A stretch of DNA of 64,000 nucleotides, taken from Saccharibacillus nicotianae. GTDB taxonomy: Bacteria; Bacillota; Bacilli; Paenibacillales; Paenibacillaceae. The DNA is taken from contig NZ_JBHUGF010000006.1 of the NCBI RefSeq assembly GCF_042681745.1, positions 1 to 64,000 of the forward strand. Reading direction: 5' to 3'. Shown here piece by piece: positions 27,101-33,280 of this stretch. The notes beneath the pieces are model-generated. The model searched no databases, was not told the origin of the DNA, and saw only the letters and a list, made by a program, of their open reading frames with translations. The translations under genes were made by a program, and so were the position numbers. Each line of letters opens with the position of its first letter. Position 1 is the first letter of the stretch.

Positions 27101-27853
27101 CTCTTGAAACACACGAGCAACATCGCCGATCTCATCTTTGGATTGAACTTTAATACGGCTGATCGCCCGTAGACGTCCTTCCGAAAAACCATTTATCATC
27201 AATGAGACAGTACCTAGTCCTTTGCTAATGCTTGGAATAATCCATAACATAATCAGTAGACTCAACAAAATGCCACCTAACATAACAAAGGTGGTTGTTT
27301 GAATAGAACGTTGATATGCTTGATTTGCATTTTTAATTTCTTGATCTATTGCAAGGTCTTGATAATCAGCTAATCCATTTGCAAGAGCACCCAAATTATT
27401 TTGAGCGGCTAATCCTGTTCCTGTACGGTAATTGTTCGCTTGAGCAACCTGATTATCTTCTAAGAGATTCAATACTTGATCGCCGTACGCATCAAAGTCT
27501 GTCCAAGCATCCGCGACTTCATTCACCATCTGCTTTTCTTCTAGTGTTTGCGCACTCTTTTGTAACAAATCTACATTTTTTTGAGCGTCATCACTTAACT
27601 TCTGCACCGTAGCCCGACTTTCGGCTACCGACTCTGATGAAGCACTTAACAATTGATTCGCTAAAGCTTTGGCTATACTATTCATATCTCCGCGCAAGCT
27701 TGTAGAATATCTTACTTTTAAATATCGATCTTGATACACTTTATCTAATTGTGAATTCATATAATTCATTCGATCATAACTGATAAAAGCCAGCGTCATC
27801 ATTGTTAAAATGATAACGCTGAATCCTATAACCAGCTTCGTTCTAATTTTCAT
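24146..27853 (-). CDS. rsbK: Membrane hybrid sensor kinase with three receiver domains (RsbK-like)
   Basis: The 1235-residue protein has TM1 (7-27), an extracellular four-helix-bundle sensor (30-185) and TM2 (187-207). HAMP (208-262), GAF (about 290-430) and a long Gln/Glu-rich coiled coil (435-535) follow. HisKA has H550 in MSHELRTPLNS. HATPase shows the N box MLSNAFKFT and GTGLGLSI. Three receivers carry D898, D1020 and D1166. Its gene overlaps the PP2C gene by 4 bases and precedes a CheR-type methyltransferase. This matches RsbK of B. cereus in neighbourhood and general design, but the B. cereus protein has a CHASE3 sensor and, to my knowledge, one receiver. It should control the RsbY-like phosphatase by phosphotransfer. 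Confidence 0.88.
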   Translation of the reverse strand: MKIRTKLVIGFSVIILTMMTLAFISYDRMNYMNSQLDKVYQDRYLKVRYSTSLRGDMNSIAKALANQLLSASSESVAESRATVQKLSDDAQKNVDLLQKSAQTLEEKQMVNEVADAWTDFDAYGDQVLNLLEDNQVAQANNYRTGTGLAAQNNLGALANGLADYQDLAIDQEIKNANQAYQRSIQTTTFVMLGGILLSLLIMLWIIPSISKGLGTVSLMINGFSEGRLRAISRIKVQSKDEIGDVARVFQEMATDLEEQREAERRYQQAQQDQSWLNSNSARITELLRGVSTLEQSAQTFINEFSPTLGAHFSALYVRKINNPNELALQASYAGEGTLQAKSTLLLGEGLAGQCASDQHPIILDDVPDNYVSVHSATGKNPPQSIMIYPILFDDELLGVIELASLNTFTDLQKQLLALLCHNLGVILNNINRRLHIEELLRESQAMTEELQSQSEELQMQQEELKRTNENLEEQTEELKRSEDLLQRQQEELEHFNNELIAKTRELQEQVQQVEEQNQEIEQSRHRLEQQAQQLSISSKYKSEFLANMSHELRTPLNSLLILSQLLTENKGGNLTEKQVEYASTIYMSGADLLKMIDEILDLSKVDAGKMDINLEAVPMKAIETFVNMNFAPVAIQKGIALNINIADNVPEAVVTDDHRVKQILRNMLSNAFKFTDKGHIDVNINIPAADQVPSYLNRNHDYIAVTVKDSGIGIPADKQDIIFEAFQQVDGTTSRKYGGTGLGLSISRELSRLLGGGIGLESVENKGSAFTLYLPRQDALTDEQVAQVEQSDTHTATGDVYTSADFTEQLLRNSPGSMSPGKNDTNEEPMIIPQPLADDRDRLNKSDKVILIIEDDVNFAKILLEMARGRGFKALVAMQGDTGMHMAKTYIPDAIILDIQLPIMDGWSILSELKSNAHTRHIPVHVISVVDDVKQGLMMGAIAYLKKPSSKESLEQAFSHLESYTAQSLKQLLIVEDDENQRKSIIELIGHDDVAITAVSTGVEALNELRSKRYDCMVLDLMLTDMTGFELLDRIRDDQQLSDLPIIIYTGKELDNKEETQLRKYAESIIIKDVKSPERLLDETTLFLHRVEADLPEDKRRILQKLHNKETLFEGKRILLVDDDVRNVFALSSVLEGYRMDVTFAENGREAIEILQRDDFDLVLMDMMMPEMDGYEAMRIIRQIPAYEKLPIIALTAKAMKDDRAKCIEAGASDYVKKPIQTDQLLSLMRVWLYS

Positions 27854-29019
27854 CCAAGCTCCGCCCCTTCAGCCAAAGAAATCCATACTAAACATTTATC
27901 GTCATCACGTTCTTGTGAAGATATCTCGTCAAAAAATACTTTTTCAATCTGTTGTTTATTGATGTGATGACTAGATTTCAACTCATTGATCAAAAATTCT
28001 AATTGTACATCTTGATCGCCTTCAACCATTTCCAGTAAACCATCAGTATAAAGAACAAGATGGGCAGCACCTTCGTATGAGAAACTTTTGGGTTCTGCTT
28101 CGATACGGTCAAACAATCCAACTGGAAATGTAGTAGTGGATAATTTGGTAATTTCACTATTATCATGGAAAAATAGACCTGGTGGATGACCGGCATTTAC
28201 ATAATCTACCCGTTTGTATTTGGTATCTACAACAAGATAAATAGCTGTAAAGTAATATTGCACCAGTTGATTTTCAATATGCAATTGGTTAAAACGTCGA
28301 TTCAGCTCTTGAATGACTTTTTCCGGTTCGACATAAGTGGTTACTGTATCTTTCAATACAGAAGCAATAAACATACAGAATAAAGAAGAAGAAATACCAT
28401 GTCCCATCATATCGAGCAAAATGACTCCATATCGTCCTTCACCTAATGGATACCAGGCATACAGATCACCCGCTAGTTCAAATGAAGGCTTATACAGCGC
28501 TTCGATTTGGATATTGGTTTCTTGAATAGGCACACTTAACACAGCATGCTGTACTTGGCTTGCTAGTTTTAACTCATCTTGAATATGTTGATCACGCTCT
28601 TTATGCCAGTCTTTTTCATGTTTTAAACGTAAAGCAAGGCGGATTCTAGCTAACAGTTCCACTTTGTTAATCGGTTTGGTCACATAATCGACTGCCCCTG
28701 CATCCAACGCTTCAGCTAACTTTTTGGAATCTCCTACAGCCGTTACCATAATGATCGGAATATCACGTAATTCATCATGTTGTTGTACAATCCGGCAAGC
28801 TTCGATCCCATCCATTTCAGGCATCATCATATCTAGCAATACCAGATCTACTTTGTTCATTTTGGGTACATTGACTTCCCCTGAATCTTCTACACCTAAA
28901 TATCCAAACATTTCGCGTGCAGAAGAAGAGGTCGTTATATTTGTATATTTTTCTCGTTTAAGAATTTCACGAATAATAATCACATTAGTAGGGTTATCAT
29001 CAACTATTAATATATGCAT
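27850..29019 (-). CDS. rsbY: Response regulator with PP2C phosphatase domain (RsbY-like)
   Basis: Started at ATG 29019 (AAGGAG 6 bases upstream; the longer frame to 29076 lacks a site) the protein has 389 residues. Residues 1-125 are a receiver domain with D63 in LLDMMMPEMDG and K113. A coiled linker (140-165) leads to a SpoIIE/RsbU-type PP2C domain with metal-binding aspartates in ELAGDLYAW, ILLDMMGHG and VLYTDGLLE. Such phosphatases dephosphorylate RsbV~P and so release SigB. The REC-PP2C form is that of B. cereus RsbY. It is first in the regulatory operon rsbY-rsbK-rsbM-kinase. Confidence 0.9.
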   Translation of the reverse strand: MHILIVDDNPTNVIIIREILKREKYTNITTSSSAREMFGYLGVEDSGEVNVPKMNKVDLVLLDMMMPEMDGIEACRIVQQHDELRDIPIIMVTAVGDSKKLAEALDAGAVDYVTKPINKVELLARIRLALRLKHEKDWHKERDQHIQDELKLASQVQHAVLSVPIQETNIQIEALYKPSFELAGDLYAWYPLGEGRYGVILLDMMGHGISSSLFCMFIASVLKDTVTTYVEPEKVIQELNRRFNQLHIENQLVQYYFTAIYLVVDTKYKRVDYVNAGHPPGLFFHDNSEITKLSTTTFPVGLFDRIEAEPKSFSYEGAAHLVLYTDGLLEMVEGDQDVQLEFLINELKSSHHINKQQIEKVFFDEISSQERDDDKCLVWISLAEGAELG

Positions 29020-29093
29020 AATTTCTCCTTGTCGCCTTATTTCAGCTTTTTTAGACGTATACTGATTGATATTCATTACTAAGTGCAGTTTCT

Positions 29094-29122
29094 ATTATAG
29101 ATCAAATACATGTTTTGTCCAA
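29094..29122 (-). promoter_or_regulatory. Sigma-A-type promoter of the rsbY-rsbK operon
   Basis: TTGGAC (29122-29117), a 17-bp spacer and TATAAT (29099-29094) on the minus strand lie about 75 bases upstream of the rsbY ATG. Housekeeping transcription of the upstream regulators would contrast with the sigma-B-type promoter at rsbV. Confidence 0.75.
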
Positions 29123-29146
29123 AAAGGAGCTGTATCAAAACTCGTC

Positions 29147-29186
29147 AAAAAACCTTCAATTCTACTAAAAAGTAAAATTGAAGGTA
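29147..29186 (-). terminator. Terminator after the YflT gene
   Basis: ACCTTCAATT-TACT and AGTA-AATTGAAGGT form the stem, with T6 following on the minus strand. Confidence 0.88.
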
Positions 29187-29219
29187 GACGATTCGATGTT
29201 ATATTTTGATACAACTTCT

Positions 29220-29567
29220 TTATGATTTACGATTGGCAATAACGAGCACTTTGCCCAAATCGAGTTCACTTTCATAGAAATCAGCCTCTTCTTTCGTAAA
29301 GCCCATAGATGTAATTTTGGAGCGCAATTCGTCTCCACGTGAACGGAAAAAGTTAGCTACAGAATCGAACATTCCTTCTTCTTTCACGCCAACTTCTTTG
29401 GCATTAGCTGTTTCTGCAATTTTTTCAGTACGGTCTTTTTGATGTGCAAGTACATAAATATCATCAAAGCTATATCCTGTATTACGCAAGTTTTTTGCTT
29501 CTTCGACAGCTTGTACACCATTTTCAACTATTTTAGCATAAGCTTTGGACTCTGTTGAACTCATCAT
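29220..29567 (-). CDS. YflT-family general stress protein
   Basis: The 115-residue cytoplasmic protein fits the heat-induced stress protein YflT family: an N-terminal half with AKIVENGVQAVEEAKNLRNTGYSFDDIYVLAHQKDRTEKIAETA and a C-terminal half with MGFTKEEADFYESELDLGKVLVIA. YflT-type proteins are classical members of the sigma-B regulon in Bacillus; the molecular role is unknown. A sigma-B-like promoter lies 38 bases upstream of the start and a terminator follows. Two adjacent ATG codons could serve as start; the first has GAGGAG about 9 bases upstream. Confidence 0.88.
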   Translation of the reverse strand: MMSSTESKAYAKIVENGVQAVEEAKNLRNTGYSFDDIYVLAHQKDRTEKIAETANAKEVGVKEEGMFDSVANFFRSRGDELRSKITSMGFTKEEADFYESELDLGKVLVIANRKS

Positions 29568-29604
29568 TCTCCACTCTCCTCTGTATACTTATGATGGAAT
29601 AGTA

Positions 29605-29631
29605 TTAACCTTACTTCTCATGGAATGAAAC
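29605..29631 (-). promoter_or_regulatory. Candidate sigma-B promoter of the YflT gene
   Basis: GTTTCA (29631-29626), a 15-base spacer and GGTTAA (29610-29605) on the minus strand are placed correctly for the YflT-family gene. Confidence 0.6.
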
Positions 29632-29646
29632 ATTAAAAATCGGTTA

Positions 29647-30225
29647 TTATTGCGACGTTGCATCAAATATGTCTACGCTACGAATAGCGCCTGTATTGGA
29701 ATCATAGAACACTTTCAGAGCAGATATTCCATTGGTATAACCTTCTCCATCTTCTGCTGAAAAATCAGGCACACCTAGTTCTTTTCTGATGTCGGCTTTA
29801 TCTATCGTTACTGTTCGACCATCCAGTGTAAATCTGCCTGCTTGCTTTGGCACACTGATATAAGTAATCCATTGATCTTGAAAACCAATATTCACATCTT
29901 TATATTGATATTCTTGATCACCGAACGGACTCGTTACAATATTCATTGGTTTCCCTTTGATCCGTAGAACATCTTCTCTGGTATCTGCCAAAGAAATTCC
30001 ATTCAAACGGCTATATTGTTCATCATAAACAGAGTCAGTCGTTGAATACACCGCAGTCGAAGCTGTTAACTTAGGTGTCGCTACTTCAGTATAAGATACC
30101 GGTGTTGCTTCATAATCAGCAGATTGCACAGTTGTAACAGCCTGTACTGGAGTAGCAGCGGATACTTGAGCAGAACCGGAGTAAGGGGACAATATGCCAG
30201 CAAGTAACATCATGAAAGTAATCAT
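29647..30225 (-). CDS. Secreted hypothetical protein
   Basis: From ATG 30225 (AAAGGGTGAG upstream) the protein has 192 residues. It begins with a short hydrophobic segment ending near SAQVSAA, which could be a signal peptide although the basic N-region is weak. A Thr/Val/Ala-rich spacer follows to about residue 70. The rest is a globular part with YSRLNGISLADTREDVLRIKGKP and IGFQDQWITYISVPKQ, which resembles small extracellular SmpA/OmlA-like or DUF4309-like folds. I cannot name the family. It lies between stress genes on the same strand. Confidence 0.6.
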   Translation of the reverse strand: MITFMMLLAGILSPYSGSAQVSAATPVQAVTTVQSADYEATPVSYTEVATPKLTASTAVYSTTDSVYDEQYSRLNGISLADTREDVLRIKGKPMNIVTSPFGDQEYQYKDVNIGFQDQWITYISVPKQAGRFTLDGRTVTIDKADIRKELGVPDFSAEDGEGYTNGISALKVFYDSNTGAIRSVDIFDATSQ

Positions 30226-30321
30226 CGTCTCACCCTTTCTTGCGGTATAAACTCTCAATACAATATACGTTGTTATCGGTTATACCTTTGGTTAATAATC
30301 TGAAAAATGTACAATGTCCTT

Positions 30322-30831
30322 TTATTTACGATATCTTTGCCATACGGTAGCCGCTGTATCTACCCACTTCATCCAGTTGGTAGCTTTACTGTGGCTATAT
30401 GTAGCTGAGTAAGATTGCAATGTACGTTGTTGAGGTGTAGAAGCAGTTGCTTGATTGCTTACGCCTGTTTTTGTAGAAGCAGCCGGTTTTGGTTTGCTTT
30501 CACCAATCAGTTTTACTTTTTCAATAACACGAGTCGACAAATCTTTAGAAGATAATGTTACTTCATTTAAGATTTCACCCAAGTTTTTGACTGTTTCCAT
30601 TAAAGGATCAACTTGTTTTAACTTGTGTTCTACATCTACCGTAATATCATTCACGTTGCGAATCGTTTGTTTCACTTCATACGTTAATTCTTCGATCGTT
30701 TTTTGTACGTCTACCAGAGTAGAAGATACATTGTCTAACGATTTTGCCGCAGATTGAAGCACTTTAATAAGGAAAATAACAAGTGCTACAAATGCTAATG
30801 CGATAACGGCTACACTAATTTCAATAATCAT
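30322..30831 (-). CDS. DUF948-family protein (YtxG-like)
   Basis: The 169-residue protein has one N-terminal membrane helix (ISVAVIALAFVALVIFLIKVL). A long coiled-coil stretch with methyl-accepting-like heptads follows (VQKTIEELTYEVKQTIRNVNDITVDVEHKLKQVDPLMETVKNLGEIL). This is DUF948, represented by the B. subtilis general stress protein YtxG, whose gene neighbours ytxH there. The tail is Ser/Thr/Lys rich. A very good sigma-B-type promoter lies about 96 bases upstream. Confidence 0.85.
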   Translation of the reverse strand: MIIEISVAVIALAFVALVIFLIKVLQSAAKSLDNVSSTLVDVQKTIEELTYEVKQTIRNVNDITVDVEHKLKQVDPLMETVKNLGEILNEVTLSSKDLSTRVIEKVKLIGESKPKPAASTKTGVSNQATASTPQQRTLQSYSATYSHSKATNWMKWVDTAATVWQRYRK

Positions 30832-30927
30832 GGCATTCCCTCTCTTTTCTTCACAATATGATTTGGTGTTACTACATTTCTCTAGTAGAAAATGTATCTG
30901 TCAACATTTCAAGATGTTACTCAATAA

Positions 30928-30953
30928 CTACCCTTCAGTTTTGTCACCGAAAC
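30928..30953 (-). promoter_or_regulatory. Sigma-B-type promoter of the DUF948 gene
   Basis: GTTTCG (30953-30948), a 14-base spacer and GGGTAG (30933-30928) on the minus strand is one of the two best sigma-B matches in the window. It heads the DUF948 gene in the 335-base divergent intergenic region (30832-31166), which holds no other gene. Confidence 0.72.
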
Positions 30954-31002
30954 ATGATAGCCTGACCAGCATCGAGATACGCTTGCTTAAACAATGTAAA
31001 TT

Positions 31003-31028
31003 GTTTCAAGCTAAACGTTGTCGGTTAA
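31003..31028 (+). promoter_or_regulatory. Candidate sigma-B promoter of the DUF1328 gene
   Basis: GTTTCA (31003-31008), a 14-base spacer and GGTTAA (31023-31028) on the plus strand lie 140 bases before the small DUF1328 gene and 50 bases from the oppositely oriented promoter at 30928. Confidence 0.55.
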
Positions 31029-31166
31029 GATACAACTACCAACGACATCATAACATTGAGTCATCGTAGATCATACATACATATCTACTCAATCGAAGTC
31101 GTTTTACGATTTATTTCAATCGTTATTTAATTATACTTAATATTTGAAAAGGAATGGTGATTACTT

Positions 31167-31331
31167 ATGTTGAAATGGTCTGTTATCCTACTAATCATTG
31201 CATTAGTAGCTGGTATCTTCGGATTCTTCGGAATTGTTGAAGCTGCTGCTTCTATTGCTAAAGTGTTATTCTTTATCTTCTTGGTATTGTTCGTGATCAG
31301 CTTGTTTACAGGCAGAAAACGTAGTTTCTAA
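31167..31331 (+). CDS. Small DUF1328-type membrane protein, 54 residues
   Basis: This short gene encodes two membrane helices: WSVILLIIALVAGIFGFFG, and AKVLFFIFLVLFVISLFTG followed by a basic tail. The pattern, with GIVEAAASIAK between the helices, is that of the DUF1328/YtjA family of tiny stress-associated membrane proteins. AAAGGAATGGTGA precedes the ATG by about 8 bases and a strong terminator follows. The sigma-B-like site upstream supports a stress role. Confidence 0.85.
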   Translation: MLKWSVILLIIALVAGIFGFFGIVEAAASIAKVLFFIFLVLFVISLFTGRKRSF

Positions 31332-31370
31332 CGAAGCACAAGCTGTTAGAAATAATGATAAAACACCAAA

Positions 31371-31405
31371 AAACGCTTATCTCTTCAAGAGATAAGCGTT
31401 TTTTC
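31371..31405. terminator. Bidirectional terminator after DUF1328
   Basis: AAACGCTTATCTCTT and AAGAGATAAGCGTTT pair almost without loop, with A-rich sequence on the left and T6 on the right. It also lies just behind the minus-strand gene ending at 31426. Confidence 0.9.
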
Positions 31406-31425
31406 TATGTAAGTACCCGTTACGA

Positions 31426-32022
31426 TTATCGCAATAACAATCGAGGTAGACTCAACAAATTAAGTTTGAATGATACTTGAATATAATCCTGTTCAAATTT
31501 CATTTGGCTTACATTGGCGATAGCAGGAAAATATTTAGTTAACGATATCCGAATAGGAGCAATAAGAGCTCCTTGTATATCTCCATGCCGAACATAAGTA
31601 GCTTGATGATCCAGAATCAACAGATTATCTTCTCGTCTAATCTTAAAATCCAGTACTGCTCCAAAAGGAATACCCAGATACGTTCCTGTTATATCTGCTT
31701 TGACCGTATCTTGATACAAAGTGAATTGTGCTCCGGTCATATGCACACCTATCGGAAATTCATCTTCACGATCGATCAATTCTTTTTTGGCTAATTGATT
31801 AAATTCCTCTTGAGAAATGGTAGTCTGTAACTTTTTGGTTTCGATCATCTTTACAATTTTGGCTGTTGTATCTACATCTGTATAGTTAAGATTGAGTTGA
31901 CGTTCAGGCGCTGCTACCCAATATAACGTAGCTGCTCCTGCAATCCCAACTATCAAGATAATACTTATGATCCAAATGATCCACAAACGAATACGCCGAG
32001 CTATAGAACGTGTACCGGACAT
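31426..32022 (-). CDS. DUF2140-family membrane-anchored protein (YpmS-like)
   Basis: With ATG 32022 (AAAGGGGC 7 bases upstream) the protein has 198 residues. One N-terminal helix (LWIIWIISIILIVGIAGAATLYWV) is followed by an extracytoplasmic domain with FPIGVHMTGAQFTLYQDTVKADITGTYLGIPFGAVLDFKI and the terminal QDYIQVSFKLNLLSLPRLLLR. This fits DUF2140, represented by B. subtilis YpmS, for which no function is known. It is 33 bases downstream of the cation efflux gene and may be co-transcribed with it. Confidence 0.72.
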   Translation of the reverse strand: MSGTRSIARRIRLWIIWIISIILIVGIAGAATLYWVAAPERQLNLNYTDVDTTAKIVKMIETKKLQTTISQEEFNQLAKKELIDREDEFPIGVHMTGAQFTLYQDTVKADITGTYLGIPFGAVLDFKIRREDNLLILDHQATYVRHGDIQGALIAPIRISLTKYFPAIANVSQMKFEQDYIQVSFKLNLLSLPRLLLR

Positions 32023-32055
32023 GTAAGCTGCCCCTTTATACAATATAATGTCTGT

Positions 32056-32931
32056 TTATTTTATCGTTTTTGGTTCTACATGTACATGTACATATCGGAT
32101 ATTATGAACCAATTCCATTTTGGCTTCAATCTCGTCAGTAATATCATGACTTTCGATAATCGTTAAATCTGGCTGTACCTCGATCACTACATCCAGCAAG
32201 GTCTGGCTTCCGTTAACACGAGCTTTGATATCTTTGATATGCTCTACTCCATCAATCGATTCGATCGTTTGACGTAATCCAGGCAATTCTTTTTCATCAA
32301 ATCCATCGGTTAAACGATGCATCGATTCACTTAGAATCTCCCAGGCTGTTTTGCAAATAATTAATCCTACAGCAAGAGCGGCTACAATATCTAACCAGGG
32401 CATCCCAAATTGAGAACCGATAATTCCTACTGCTGCGCCTATACTTACCATAGCATCCGATAGATTATCTTTAGCAGCAGCTTTGAGCGCTTGACTGCCT
32501 GTTTGTTGAGAAAGCTTGATATTATAGCGATATACAAAATACATCACTACAGCGCATAGTACAGCTACGCCTGCTGTCCATAAAGCTGGTGATTCTTCCC
32601 GTCCTGCGAACAGAGATTGTACACCATTTACAAGCACTTGAATACCTACCATCGCCATAATAAAAGAAGCAATTAACGCGGCTACCGTCTCTGCGCGAAA
32701 ATGACCATAGGCATGATCAGAATCAGGTGGTTTTCTCGAAATTTTCAATCCAATCAGTACAGCTAACGAAGCTACAATATCGGTGAGGTTGTTAAGACCA
32801 TCTGCTTGGAGTGCACTCGATAAAAAAAGATAACCAATAATTAATTTGAAAGCAGATAATACAAGATAGCTAATAATGCTAACCCATGCTCCGCGTTCCC
32901 CTGCCTTAATATTTTGATATACATCAACCAT
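32056..32931 (-). CDS. Cation diffusion facilitator family transporter
   Basis: From ATG 32931 (GGGGG 6 bases upstream) the protein has 291 residues: six membrane helices and a cytoplasmic C-terminal domain. Metal-site residues occur in ALQADGLNNLTDIVASL (helix 2, DxxxD) and AAAKDNLSDAMVSIGA (helix 5, DxxxD). The tail includes VRYVHVHVEPK. CDF proteins export Zn, Mn, Fe or Co using the proton gradient. The DGxxN-type helix 2 resembles manganese exporters of the MntE/MneS kind, so Mn is a reasonable guess. PerR at 3.4 kb is a manganese-dependent regulator, but no link is visible here. Confidence 0.88.
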   Translation of the reverse strand: MVDVYQNIKAGERGAWVSIISYLVLSAFKLIIGYLFLSSALQADGLNNLTDIVASLAVLIGLKISRKPPDSDHAYGHFRAETVAALIASFIMAMVGIQVLVNGVQSLFAGREESPALWTAGVAVLCAVVMYFVYRYNIKLSQQTGSQALKAAAKDNLSDAMVSIGAAVGIIGSQFGMPWLDIVAALAVGLIICKTAWEILSESMHRLTDGFDEKELPGLRQTIESIDGVEHIKDIKARVNGSQTLLDVVIEVQPDLTIIESHDITDEIEAKMELVHNIRYVHVHVEPKTIK

Positions 32932-33221
32932 TTTGTTCCCCCTGCTATAAATTAAGCATTCAAAAAATGCTGAGATTATCTTTTTAAAATATTTCGCATA
33001 CATATACGTTCGTAGGGCTTGTTTATCTTATCAAACGAATACATAGTGGGTCTAGAGAAACGTTTTAGGTTAGGTCAAACGTTGTGAGACCAAGTAAATG
33101 TTGTATGACAGACGAAATCTTGTAATGATTGCACAACATTTTTGCCCATAGGAAAAACGAGCGGAATCTTTCTATATAGATCACTATCTTCTATTAGAAA
33201 AATCCTTCTCGGAGCGCAAAT

Positions 33222-33253
33222 AAAAAACGGCTCTCCGTAAAGAGCCGCTGTTT
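33222..33253 (-). terminator. Terminator after the ABC-F gene
   Basis: AAACAGCGGCTC and GAGCCGTTT pair with one bulge and are followed by T6 on the minus strand. Confidence 0.88.
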
Positions 33254-33280
33254 CACTCTAATCTTATCCTTTTTGTATCC

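Noticed and set aside
33004..33280. Possible riboswitch or regulatory RNA upstream of the cation efflux gene
   Set aside because: The stretch holds similar short words (AACGTTGTGAG, ATGTTGTATGAC) but no consistent pairing and no Mn-riboswitch (yybP-ykoY) core; only the ABC-F terminator is clear.
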